From positions 2,471,872-2,535,871 of the forward strand of contig OX422202.1 in the NCBI GenBank assembly GCA_949130485.1: DNA of 64,000 nucleotides. The letters are read 5' to 3'. The translations under genes were made by a program, and so were the position numbers. Origin of the DNA: Agelas oroides (Eukaryota; Porifera; Demospongiae; Agelasida; Agelasidae). Each line of letters opens with the position of its first letter. Position 1 is the stretch's first letter. The notes under the pieces are model-generated. The model had not been told where the DNA came from, ran no database searches, and saw nothing but the letters and a program-made list of their open reading frames with translations. Below, in pieces: positions 31,701-46,200 of the stretch.

Positions 31701-33780
31701 GCTCTACTTCTTTCTACCATGACTCTACTTCATTCTACATGACTCTACTACACTCTACCATGGCGCTACTCCATTCTACTATGGCTCTACTTCATTCTAC
31801 CATGGCTCTACTTCATTCTACCATGGCTCTACTTCAATCTACCATGGCTCTACTTCATTCTACCATGGCTCTACTTCATTCTACCATGACTCTACTTCAT
31901 TCTACCATGGCTCTACTTCATTCTATATGACTCTAATACACACTACCATGGCTCTACTCCATTCTACCATGGCTCTACTTCATTCTACCATGGCTCTACA
32001 TCATTCTACTATGGCTCTACTTCATTCTATATGATTCTACTACACACTACCATGGCTCTACTCCATTCTACCAAGGCTTTACTTCATTCTATCATGGCTC
32101 TACTTCATTCTACATTGGCTCTACTTCATTCTACCATGGCTCTACTTCATTCTACCATGGCTTTACTTCATTCTACCATGGCTCTACTTCGTTCTACATG
32201 ACTCTACTACACACTACCATGGCTCTACTCCATTCTTCAATGGCTCTACTATATTCTACCATGGATCTACTTCATTCTACCATGGCTCTACTTCATTCTA
32301 CCATGGCTCTAATTCATTCTGCCATGGCTCTTCTTCATTCTACTTGACTCTACTACACACTACCATGGCTCTACTCCATTCTACCATGGCTTTACTTCAT
32401 TCTACCATGGCTCTACTTCATTTTACCATGGCTCTACTTCATTCTACCATAGCTCTACTTCATTCTACCATGACTTTACTTCATTCTACCATGGCTCTAC
32501 TTCATTCTACATGACTCTTCTACACACTACCATGGCTCTTCTCTATTCTACAATGGCTCTACTATATTCTACCATGGCTCTACTTCATTCTACCATGGCT
32601 CTACTTCATTCTACCATGGCTCTACTTCATTCTACCATGGCTCTACTTCATTCTACCAAGGCTCTACTTCATTCTACCATGGCTCTACTTCATTCTATAT
32701 GACTCTACTACACACTACCATGCCTCTACTCCATTCTACCATGGATCTACTATATTCTACCATCGCTCTACTTCATTCTACCATGGCTCTACTTCATTGT
32801 ACCATGGCTCTACTTCATTCTACCATGCCTCTACTTCATTCTACCATGCCTCTACTTCATTCTCTATGACTCTACTACACACTACCATGGCTCTACTCCG
32901 TTCCACCATGGCTCTACTTCATTCTACTATAGCTGTACTTCATTCTACCATCGCTCTACTTCATTGTACCATGGCTCTACTTCATTCTACATGACTCTAC
33001 TTCACACTACCATGGCTCTACTCCATTCTACCATGGCTCTACTTCATTCTACTATAGCTGTTCTTCATTCTACCATGGCTCTACTTCATTCTACCATGGC
33101 TCTACTTCATTCTACATGACTCTACTTCACACTACCATGGCTCTACTCCATTCTACCATTGTTCAACTTCATTCTACCATGGCTCTACTTCATTCCAACA
33201 TGGCTCTACTTCATTCTACCATGGCTCTACTTCATTCTACTATCGCTGTACTTCATTCTACCATGGCTCTACTTCCGTCTACAAGACTCTACTACACACT
33301 ACCATGGCTCTACTTCATTCTACCATGGCTCTACTTTAATCTACTATGGCTCTACTTCATTCTACATGACTCTACTACACACTTCCATGTCTCTACTCCA
33401 TTCTTCCATGGCTCTACTTCATTCTGCCATGGCTCTACTTCATTCTACCATGGCTCTACTTCATTCTAGCATGGCTCTACTTCATTCTACATCACTCTAC
33501 TACACCCTACCATGGCTCTACTCCATTCTACCATGGCTCTACTTCATTCTACCATGGCTCTACTTCATTCTACCATGGCTCTACTTCATTCTATATGACT
33601 CTACTACAGACTACCATGGCTCTACTCCATTCTACCATGGCTCTACTTCATTCTACCATGGCTCTACTTCATTCTACCATGGCTCTACTTCATTCTACAT
33701 GACTCTACTACACACTACCATGGTTCTACTTCATTCTACCATAGCTCTACTTCATTCTACCATGGCTCTACTTCATTCTA
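19700..33780 (+). repeat. Array block with mixed 3.5-6.3 kb block duplications
   Basis: Matching blocks include about 22076-22373 with 25612-25909 (offset 3536), 24257-24448 with 28171-28362 (offset 3914), and 20408 with 26720 (offset 6312). This interval is also marked by the junction CTCCTTAATTCTACAAGACT (for example 27246, 27330, 28531, 29210, 30567), in which the marker's ATG has become AAG. The longest open frame of the array (21135-22373, 412 codons) lies here. It crosses several 20-, 23- and 32-bp variants whose shifts cancel, and it has no other gene-like property. Confidence 0.7.
30228..30415 (+). repeat. 188-bp, nine-unit higher-order repeat (example)
   Basis: A representative higher-order block: one 20-bp marker unit plus eight 21-bp units. 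The next marker starts at 30416. The same 188-bp spacing is seen at 932, 1912, 2454, 4172, 24257, 28171, 31270, 31739, 35404, 46635, 54404, 59699 and 61862, among others. Each such block reads as a 63-codon open frame ending in a TGA that overlaps the ATG of the following block (ATGA). Other blocks deviate by whole units or carry 23- or 32-bp variants. Confidence 0.9.
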
Positions 33781-35919
33781 CATGACTCTACTACACACAA
33801 CCATGGCTCTACTCCATTCTACCATGGCTCTACTATAGTCTACCAATGCTCTATCTCATTCTACCATGGCTCTACTTAATGCTACCATGGCTCTACTTCA
33901 TTCTACCATGGTTCTACTTCATTCTACTATGGCTCTACTTCATTCTATATGATTCTACTACACACTACCATGGCTCTACTCCATTCTACCATGGCTTTAC
34001 TTCATTCTATCATGGCTCTACTTCATTCTACTGTGGCTCTACTTCATTCTACCATGGCTCTACTTCATTCTACCATGGCTTTACTTCATTCTACCATGGC
34101 TCTACTTCATTCTACATGACTCTACTACACACTACCATGGCTCTACTCCATTCTACAATGGCTCTACTATATTCTACCATGGCTCTACTTCATTCTACCA
34201 TGGCTCTACTTCATTCTACCATGGCTCTACTTCATTCTACCATGGCTCTACTTCATTCTATATGACTCTACTACACACTACCATGGCTCTACTCCATTCT
34301 ACCATGGCTCTACTATATTCTACGATCTCTCTACTTCATTCTACCATGGCTCTACTTCATTCTACCATGGCTCTACTTCATTCTACCATGACTGTACTTC
34401 ATTCTACCATGCCTCTACTTCGTTCTCTATGACTCTACTACACACTACCATGGCTCTACTCCAATCTACCATGGCTCTACTTCATTCTACTATGGCTGTA
34501 CTTCATTCTACCATGGCTCTACTTCATTCTACCATGGTTGTCCTTCATTCTACATGACTCTACTTCACATTACCATGGCTCTACTCCATTCTTACATAGC
34601 TCTACTTCGTTCTACCATGGCTCTACTTTATTCTATAACATGGCTCTACTTCATTCTACCATGGCTCTACTTCATTCTATACCATGGCTCTACTTCTTTC
34701 TACCATGGCTCTACTTCATTCTACCATGGCTCTACTATATCTCTTCTGCATTCTACCATGGCTCTATTTCATTCTACAATGGCTCTACTTCATTCTACAT
34801 GACTCTACTATACACTACCATTGGCTCTACTCCATTCTACATGGCTCTACTACACACTACCATGGCTCTACTCCATTTTACCATGGCTCTACTTCATTCT
34901 GCCATGGCTCTACTTCATTCTACCATGACTCTTCTTCATTGTACATGACTCTACTACACTCTACCATGACGCTAGTCCATTCTACTATGGCTCTACTTCA
35001 TTCTACCATTGCTCTACTTCATTCTACTATGGCTCTACTTCATTCTACCATGGCTGTTCTTCATTCTACCATTGTTCTACTTCATTCTACCATGACGCTA
35101 CTTCATTCTACCATGGCTCTACTTCATTCTATATGACTCTAATACACACTACCATGGCTCTACTCCATTCTACCATGACTCTACTTCATTCTACCATGAC
35201 TGTACATCATTCTACCATAGCTCTACTATATTCTACCATGGCTCCACTTCATTCTACCATGACTCTACTTCATTCTACAATAGCTCTACTTCATTCTACA
35301 TGACTCTACTACACACTACCATGTCTTTACTCCATTCTACCATGGCTCTACTTCATTCTACCATAGCTCTACTTTATTCTACTATGGCTCTACTTCATTC
35401 TACATGACTCTACTACACACTTCCATGGCTCTACTCCATTCTTCCATGGCTCTACTTCATTCTGCCATGGCTTTGCTTCATTCTACTATGGCTCTACTTC
35501 ATTCTACCATGGCTGTACTTCATTCTACCATTGTTCTACTTCATTCTACCATGACGCTACTTCATTCTACCATGGCTCTACTTCATTCTATATGACTCTA
35601 ATACACACTACCATGGCTCTACTCCATTCTACCATGACTCTACTTCATTCTACCATGACTCTACATCATTCTACCATGGCTCTACTATATTCTACCATGG
35701 CTCCACTTCATTCTACCATGACTCTACTTCATTCTACAATGGCTCTACTTCATTCTACATGACTCTACTACACACTACCATGGCTTTACTCCATTCTACC
35801 ATAGCTCTACTTCATTCTACCATGGCTCTACTTTAATCTACTATGGCTCTACTTCATTCTACATGACTCTACTACACGCTTCCATGGCTCTACTCCATTC
35901 TTCCATGGCTCTACTTCAT

Positions 35920-38900
35920 TCTGCCATGGCTCTACTTCATTCTACCATTGCTCTACTTCATTCTACCATGGCTCTACTTCATTCTAGCATGGCTCTACTT
36001 CATTCTACATGACTCTACTACACTCTACCATGGCTCTACTCCATTCTACCCTGGCTCTACTTCATTCTACCATGGCTCTACTTCATTCTACCATGGCCCT
36101 ACTTCATTCTATATGACTCTACTACACACTACCATGACTCTACTCCATTCTACCATCGCTCTACTTCATTCTACTAATGCTGTACTTAATTCTACCATGG
36201 CTCTACTTCATTCTAGCATGGCTCTACTTCATTCTACATGACTCTACTACACTCTACCATGGCTCTACTCCATTCTACCCTGGCTCTACTTCATTCTACC
36301 ATGGCTCTACTTCATTCTACCATGGCTCTACTTCATTCTATACCATGGCTCTACTTCATTCTACCATGGCTCTACTGCATTCTACCATGGCTCTACTTCA
36401 TTCTACATGGATCTACTACACACTACCATGGCTCTACTCCATTTTACCATGGCTCTACTATATTCTACCATGGCTGTACTTCATTCTGCCATTGCTCTAC
36501 TTCATTCTACCATGGCTCTTCTTCATTCTACATGACTCTACTACACTCTACCATGGCGCTAGTCCATTCTACTATGGCTCTACTTCATTCTACCATGGCT
36601 CTACTTCATTCTACTATGGCTCTACTTCATTCTACCATGGCTGTACTTCATTCTACCATTGCTCTACTTCATTCTACCATGAATCTACTTCATTCTACCA
36701 TGGCTCTACTTCATTCTATATGACTCTAATACACACTTCCATGGCTCTACTCCATTCTACCATGGCTGTACTTCATTCTACCATGACTCTACATCATTCT
36801 ACCATGGCTCTACTATAGTCTACCATGGCTCCACTTCATTCTACCATGACTCTACTCCATTCTACCATGGCTCTACTTCATTCTACCATGGCTCTACTTC
36901 AATCTACTATGGCTCTACTTCATTCTACATGACTCTACTACACACTTCCATGGCTCTACTCCATTCTTCCATGGCTCTACTTCATTCTACCATGGCTCTA
37001 CTTCATTCTACCATGGCTCTACTTCATTCTAGCATGGCTCTACTTCATTCTACATGACTCTACTACACACTACCATGGCTCTACTCCATTCTACCATTGC
37101 TCTACTTCATTCTACCATCGCTCTACTTCATTCTACCATGGCTCTACTTCATTCTATATGACTCTACTACAGACTACCATTGCTCTACTCCGTTCTACCA
37201 TGGCTCTACTTCATTCTACCATGGCTCTACTTCATTCTACCATGGCTCTACTTCATTCTACATGACTCTACTACACACTACCATGGTTCTTCTCCATTCT
37301 ACCATAGCTCTACTTCATTCTACCATGGCTCTACTTCATTCTACATGACTCTACTACACACAACCATGGCTCTACTCCATTCTACTATGGCTCTACTATA
37401 GTCTACCATGGCTCTATCTCATTCTACAATGGCTCTACTTCATGCTACCATGGCTCTACTTCATTCTACCATGGTTCTTCTTCATTCTACTATGGCTCTA
37501 CTTCATTCTATATGATTCTACTACACACTACCATGGCTCTACTCCATTCTACCATGGCTTTACTTCATTCTATCATGGCTCTACTTCATTCTACTGTGGC
37601 TCTACTTCATTCTACCATGGCTCTACTTCATTCTACCATGGCTTTACTTCATTCTACCATGGCTCTACTTCATTCTACATGACTCTACTACACACTACCA
37701 TGGCTCTACTCCATTCTACAATGTCTCTACTATATTCTACCATGGCTCTACTTCATTCTACCATGGCTCTACTTCATTCTACCATGGCTCTACTTCATTC
37801 TATCATGGCTCTACTTCATTCTATATGACTCTACTACATACTACCATGGCTCTACTCCATTCTACCATGGCTCTACTCTTTTCTACGATCTCTCTACTTC
37901 ATTCTACCATGGCTCTACTTCATTCTACCATGGCTCTACTTCATTCTACCATGACTGTACTTCATTCTACCATGCCTCTACTTCGTTCTCTATGACTCTA
38001 CTACACACTACCATGGCTCTACTCCAATCTACCATGGCTCTACTTCATTCTACTATAGCTGTACTTCATTCTACCATGGCTCTACTTCATTCTACCATGG
38101 TTCTACTTCATTCTACATGACTCTACTTCACATTACCATGGCTCTACTCCATTCTTACATGGCTCTACTTCATTCTATACCGTGGCTCTACATCATTCTA
38201 CCATGGCTCTACTTCATTCTACCATGGCTCTATTTCCTTCCACATGACCCTTCTACACTCTACCATGGCTCTACTCCATTCTACCATGGCTCTACTATTT
38301 TGTACCATGGCTCTACTTCATTCTACCATGGCTCTACTTCATTCTACATGACTCTACTACACACTACCATGGCTCTACTTCATTCTACCATGGCTCTACA
38401 ATATCTCTACTGCATTCTACCATGGCTCTACTTCATTCTACAATGGCTCTACTTCATTCTACATGACTCTACTATACACTACCATGGCTCTACTCCATTC
38501 TACATGTCTCTACTACACGCTACCATGGCTCTTCTCCATTTTACCATGGCTCTACTATATTCTACCATGACTCTACTTCATTCTATACCATGGCTCTACT
38601 TCTTTCTACCATGGCTCTACTTCATTCTACCATGGCTCTACTTCATTCTACATGGATCTACTACACACTACCATGGCTCTACTCCATTTTACCATGGCTC
38701 TACTATATTCTACCATGGCTGTACTTCATTCTACCATGGCTCTACTTCATTCTACCATGACTCTTCTTCATTCTACATGACTCTACTACACTCTACCATG
38801 GCGCTAGTCCATTCTACTATGGCTCTACTTCATTCTACCATGGCTCTACTTCATTCTACTATGGCTCTACTTCATTCTACCATGGCTGTACTTCATTCTA

Positions 38901-41900
38901 CCATTGCTCTACTTCATTCTACCATGACTCTACTTCATTCTACCATGGCTCTACTTCATTCTATATGACTCTAATACACACTACCATGGCTCTACTCCAT
39001 TCTACCATTGCTCTACTTCATTCTACCATGACTCTACATCATTCTACCATGGCTCTACTATAGTCTACCATGGCTCCACTTCATTCTACCATGACTCTTC
39101 TCCATTCTACCATGGCTCTACTTCATTCTACCATGGCTCTACTTCAATCTACTATGGCTCTACTTCATTCTACATGACTCTACTACACACTTCCATGGCT
39201 CTACTCCATTCTTCCATGGCTATACTTCATTCTGCCATGGCTCTACTTCATTCTACCATGGCTCTACTTCATTCTAGCATGGCTCTACTTCATTCTACAT
39301 GACTCTACTACACACTACCATGGCTCTACTCCATTCTACCATTGGTCTACTTCATTCTACCATCGCTCTACTTCATTCTACCATGGCTCTACTTCATTCT
39401 ATATGACTCTACTACAGACTACCATGGCTCTACTCCGTTCTACCATGGCTCTACTTCATTCTACCATGGCTCTACTTCATTCTACCATGGCTCTACTTCA
39501 TTCTACATGACTCTACTACACACTACCATGGTTCTTCTCCATTCTACCATAGCTCTACTTCATTCTGCCATGGCTCTACTTCATTCTACCATTGCTCTAC
39601 TTCATTCTACCATGGCTCTACTTCATTCTAGCATGGCTCTACTTCATTCTACATGACTCTACTACACTCTACCATGGCTCTACTCCATTCTACCCTGGCT
39701 CTACTTCATTCTACCATGGCTCTACTTCATTCTACCATGGCCCTACTTCATTCTATATGACTCTACTACACACTACCATGACTCTACTCCATTCTACCAT
39801 CGCTCTACTTCATTCTACTAATGCTGTACTTAATTCTACCATGGCTCTACTTCATTCTAGCATGGCTCTACTTCATTCTACATGACTCTACTACACTCTA
39901 CCATGGCTCTACTCCATTCTACCCTGGCTCTACTTCATTCTACCATGGCTCTACTTCATTCTACCATGGCTCTACTTCATTCTATACCATGGCTCTACTT
40001 CATTCTACCATGGCTCTACTGCATTCTACCATGGCTCTACTTCATTCTACATGGATCTACTACACACTACCATGGCTCTACTCCATTTTACCATGGCTCT
40101 ACTATATTCTACCATGGCTGTACTTCATTCTGCCATTGCTCTACTTCATTCTACCATGGCTCTTCTTCATTCTACATGACTCTACTACACTCTACCATGG
40201 CGCTAGTCCATTCTACTATGGCTCTACTTCATTCTACCATGGCTCTACTTCATTCTACTATGGCTCTACTTCATTCTACCATGGCTGTACTTCATTCTAC
40301 CATTGCTCTACTTCATTCTACCATGAATCTACTTCATTCTACCATGGCTCTACTTCATTCTATATGACTCTAATACACACTTCCATGGCTCTACTCCATT
40401 CTACCATGGCTGTACTTCATTCTACCATGACTCTACATCATTCTACCATGGCTCTACTATAGTCTACCATGGCTCCACTTCATTCTACCATGACTCTACT
40501 CCATTCTACCATGGCTCTACTTCATTCTACCATGGCTCTACTTCAATCTACTATGGCTCTACTTCATTCTACATGACTCTACTACACACTTCCATGGCTC
40601 TACTCCATTCTTCCATGGCTCTACTTCATTCTACCATGGCTCTACTTCATTCTACCATGGCTCTACTTCATTCTAGCATGGCTCTACTTCATTCTACATG
40701 ACTCTACTACACACTACCATGGCTCTACTCCATTCTACCATTGCTCTACTTCATTCTACCATCGCTCTACTTCATTCTACCATGGCTCTACTTCATTCTA
40801 TATGACTCTACTACAGACTACCATTGCTCTACTCCGTTCTACCATGGCTCTACTTCATTCTACCATGGCTCTACTTCATTCTACCATGGCTCTACTTCAT
40901 TCTACATGACTCTACTACACACTACCATGGTTCTTCTCCATTCTACCATAGCTCTACTTCATTCTACCATGGCTCTACTTCATTCTACATGACTCTACTA
41001 CACACAACCATGGCTCTACTCCATTCTACTATGGCTCTACTATAGTCTACCATGGCTCTATCTCATTCTACAATGGCTCTACTTCATGCTACCATGGCTC
41101 TACTTCATTCTACCATGGCTCTACTTCATTCTACTATGGCTCTACTTCATTCTATATGATTCTACTACACACTACCATGGCTCTACTCCATTCTACCATG
41201 GCTTTACTTCATTCTATCATGGCTCTACTTCATTCTACTGTGGCTCTACTTCATTCTACCATGGCTCTACTTCATTCTACCATGGCTTTACTTCATTCTA
41301 CCATGGCTCTACTTCATTCTACATGACTCTACTACACACTACCATGGCTCTACTCCATTCTACAATGTCTCTACTATATTCTACCATGGCTCTACTTCAT
41401 TCTACCATGGCTCTACTTCATTCTACCATGGCTCTACTTCATTCTATCATGGCTCTACTTCATTCTATATGACTCTACTACATACTACCATGGCTCTACT
41501 CCATTCTACCATGGCTCTACTCTTTTCTACGATCTCTCTACTTCATTCTACCATGGCTCTACTTCATTCTACCATGGCTCTACTTCATTCTACCATGACT
41601 GTACTTCATTCTACCATGCCTCTACTTCGTTCTCTATGACTCTACTACACACTACCATGGCTCTACTCCAATCTACCATGGCTCTACTTCATTCTACTAT
41701 AGCTGTACTTCATTCTACCATGGCTCTACTTCATTCTACCATGGTTCTACTTCATTCTACATGACTCTACTTCACATTACCATGGCTCTACTCCATTCTT
41801 ACATGGCTCTACTTCATTCTATACCGTGGCTCTACATCATTCTACCATGGCTCTACTTCATTCTACCATGGCTCTATTTCCTTCCACATGACCCTTCTAC

Positions 41901-43210
41901 ACTCTACCATGGCTCTACTCCATTCTACCATGGCTCTACTATTTTGTACCATGGCTCTACTTCATTCTACCATGGCTCTACTTCATTCTACATGACTCTA
42001 CTACACACTACCATGGCTCTACTTCATTCTACCATGGCTCTACAATATCTCTACTGCATTCTACCATGGCTCTACTTCATTCTACAATGGCTCTACTTCA
42101 TTCTACATGACTCTACTATACACTACCATGGCTCTACTCCATTCTACATGTCTCTACTACACGCTACCATGGCTCTTCTCCATTTTACCATGGCTCTACT
42201 ATATTCTACCATGACTCTACTTCATTCTATACCATGGCTCTACTTCTTTCTACCATGGCTCTACTTCATTCTACCATGGCTCTACTTCATTCTACATGGA
42301 TCTACTACACACTACCATGGCTCTACTCCATTTTACCATGGCTCTACTATATTCTACCATGGCTGTACTTCATTCTGCCATGGCTCTACTTCATTCTACC
42401 ATGACTCTTCTTCATTCTACATGACTCTACTACACTCTACCATGGCGCTAGTCCATTCTACTATGGCTCTACTTCATTCTACCATGGCTCTACTTCATTC
42501 TACTATGGCTCTACTTCATTCTACCATGGCTGTACTTCATTCTACCATTGCTCTACTTCATTCTACCATGACTCTACTTCATTCTACCATGGCTCTACTT
42601 CATTCTATATGACTCTAATACACACTACCATGGCTCTACTCCATTCTACCATTGCTCTACTTCATTCTACCATGACTCTACATCATTCTACCATGGCTCT
42701 ACTATAGTCTACCATGGCTCCACTTCATTCTACCATGACTCTTCTCCATTCTACCATGGCTCTACTTCATTCTACCATGGCTCTACTTCAATCTACTATG
42801 GCTCTACTTCATTCTACATGACTCTACTACACACTTCCATGGCTCTACTCCATTCTTCCATGGCTATACTTCATTCTGCCATGGCTCTACTTCATTCTAC
42901 CATGGCTCTACTTCATTCTAGCATGGCTCTACTTCATTCTACATGACTCTACTACACACTACCATGGCTCTACTCCATTCTACCATTGGTCTACTTCATT
43001 CTACCATCGCTCTACTTCATTCTACCATGGCTCTACTTCATTCTATATGACTCTACTACAGACTACCATGGCTCTACTCCGTTCTACCATGGCTCTACTT
43101 CATTCTACCATGGCTCTACTTCATTCTACCATGGCTCTACTTCATTCTACATGACTCTACTACACACTACCATGGTTCTTCTCCATTCTACCATAGCTCT
43201 ACTTCATTCT
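35920..43210 (+). repeat. Two nearly identical tandem copies of a 3644-bp block
   Basis: All recognisable segments between about 35920 and 39565 recur at +3644: 35948/39592, 36177/39821, 36238/39882, 37097/40741, 37442/41086, 38117/41761, 39342/42986. Only scattered single-base differences were noticed, for example TTCTTCTTC against TCTACTTC near 37473/41117 and CTACC against CTGCC near 38728/42372. Part of the block repeats again at +2245 (37097/39342, 41086/43331, 41761/44006). Edges are approximate. Confidence 0.85.
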
Positions 43211-46200
43211 ACCATGGCTCTACTTCATTCTACATGACTCTACTACACACAACCATGGCTCTACTCCATTCTACTATTACTCTACTATAGTCTACCATGG
43301 CTCTATCTCATTCTACAATGGCTCTACTTCATGCTACCATGGCTCTACTTCATTCTACCATGGTTCTACTTCATTCTACTATGGCTCTACTTCATTCTAT
43401 ATGATTCTACTACACACTACCATGGCTCTACTCCATTCTACCATGGCTTTACTTCATTCTATCATGGCTCTACTTCATTCTACTGTGGCTCTACTTCATT
43501 CTACCATGGCTCTACTTCATTCTACCATGGCTTTACTTCATTCTACCATGGCTCTACTTCATTCTACATGACTCTACTACACACTACCATGGCTCTACTC
43601 CATTCTACAATGTCTCTACTATATTCTACCATGGCTCTACTTCATTCTACCATGGCTCTACTTCATTCTACCATGGCTCTACTTCATTCTATCATGGCTC
43701 TACTTCATTCTATATGACTCTACTACATACTACCATGGCTCTACTCCATTCTACCATGGCTCTACTATATTCTACGATCTCTCTACTTCATTCTACCATG
43801 GCTCTACTTCATTCTACCATGGCTCTACTTCATTCTACCATGACTGTACTTCATTCTACCATGCCTCTACTTCGTTCTCTATGACTCTACTACACACTAC
43901 CATGGCTCTACTCCAATCTACCATGGCTCTACTTCATTCTACTATAGCTGTACTTCATTCTACCATGGCTCTACTTCATTCTACCATGGTTCTACTTCAT
44001 TCTACATGACTCTACTTCACATTACCATGGCTCTACTCCATTCTTACATGGCTCTACTTCATTCTATACCATGGCTCTACATCATTCTACCATGGCTCTA
44101 CTTCATTCTACCATGGCTCTATTTCATTCCACATGACCCTACTACACTCTACCATGGCTATACTCCATTCTACCATGGCTCTACTATTTTGTACCATGGC
44201 TCTACTTCATTCTACCATGGCTCTACTTCATTCTACATGACTCTACTACACACTACCATGGCTCTACTTCATTCTACCATGGCTCTATAATATCTCTACT
44301 GCATTCTACCATGGCTCTACTTCATTCTACAATGGCTCTACTTCATTCTACATGACTCTACTATACACTACCATGGCTCTACTCCATTCTACATGGCTCT
44401 ACTACACACTACCATGGCTCTTCTCCATTTTACCATGGCTCTACTATATTCTACCATGACTCTTCTTCATTCTATATGACTCTACTACACTCTACCATGG
44501 TGCTAGTCCATTCTACTATGGCTCTACTTCATTCTACCATGGCTCTACTTCATTCTACTATGGCTCTACTTCATTATACCATGGCTGTACTTCATTCTAC
44601 CATGGCTCTACTTCATTCTACCATGACTCTACTTCATTCTACCATGGCTCTACTTCATTCTATATGACTCTAATACTCACTACCATGGCTCTACTCCATT
44701 CTACCATGGCTCTACTTCATTATACCATGACTCTACATCATTCTACCATGGCTCTACTATATTCTACCATGGCTCCACTTCATTCTACCATGACTCTACT
44801 TCATTCTAACATGGCTCTAGTTCATTCTACATGACTCTACTACACACTATCATGGCTTTACTCCATTCTACCATGGCTCTACTTCATTCTACCATGGCTC
44901 TACATCATTCTACCATGGCTCTACTATATTCTACCATGGCTCCACTTCATTCTACCATGACTCTACTCCATTCTACCATGGCTCTACTTCATTCTACCAT
45001 GGCTCTACTTCAATCTACTATGGCTCTACTTCATTCTACATGACTCTACTACACACTTCCATGGCTCTACTCCATTCTTCCATGGCTCTACTTCATTCTG
45101 CCATGGCTCTACTTCATTCTACCATGGCTCTACTTCATTCTAGCATGGCTCTACTTCATTCTACATGACTCTACTACACACTACCATGGCTCTACTCCAT
45201 TCTACCATTGCTCTACTTCATTCTACCATGGCTCTACTTCATTCTACCATGGCTCTACTTCATTCTATATGACTCTACTACAGACTACCATGGCTCTACT
45301 CCGTTCTACCATGGCTCTACTTCATTCTACCATGGCTCTACTTCATTCTACATGACTCTACTACACACTACCATGGTTCTTCTCCATTCTACCATAGCTC
45401 TACTTCATTCTACCATGGCTCTACTTCATTCTACATGACTCTACTACACACAACCATGGCTCTACTCCATTCTACTATGGTTCTACTATAGTCTACCATG
45501 GCTCTATCTCATTCTACAATGGCTCTACTTCATGCTACCATGGCTCTACTTCATTCTACCATGGTTCTACTTCATTCTACTATGGCTCTAATTCATTCTA
45601 TATGATTCTACTACACACTACCATGGCTCTACTGCATTCTACCATGGCTTTACTTCATTCTACTATGGCTCTACTTCATTCTACATGACTCTACTACACA
45701 CTACCATGGCTCTACTCCATTCTACAATGTCTCTACTATATTCTACCATGGCTCTACTTCATTCTACCATGGCTCTACTTCATTCTACCATGGCTCTACT
45801 TCATTCTATCAAGGCTCTACTTCATTCAATATGACTCTACTACATACTACCATGGCTCTACTCCATTCTACCATGGCTCTACTATATTCTACGATCTCTC
45901 TACTTCATTCTACCATTGCTCTACTTCATTCTACCATGGCTCTACTTCATTCTACCATGACTGTACTTCATTCTACCATGCCTCTACTTCGTTCTCTATG
46001 ACTCTACTACACACTACCATGGCTCTACTCCAATCTACCATGGCTCTACTTCATTCTACTATAGCTGTACTTCATTCTACCATGGCTCTACTTCATTCTA
46101 CCATGGTTCTACTTCATTCTACATGACTCTACTTCACATTACCATGGCTCTACTCCATTCTTACATGGCTCTACTTCATTCTATACCATGGCTCTACATC

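Noticed and set aside
35920-43210. Assembly artefact as explanation for the near-identical copies
   Set aside because: Not excluded, but scattered base differences between the copies argue that they are separate real copies. Long reads would decide.
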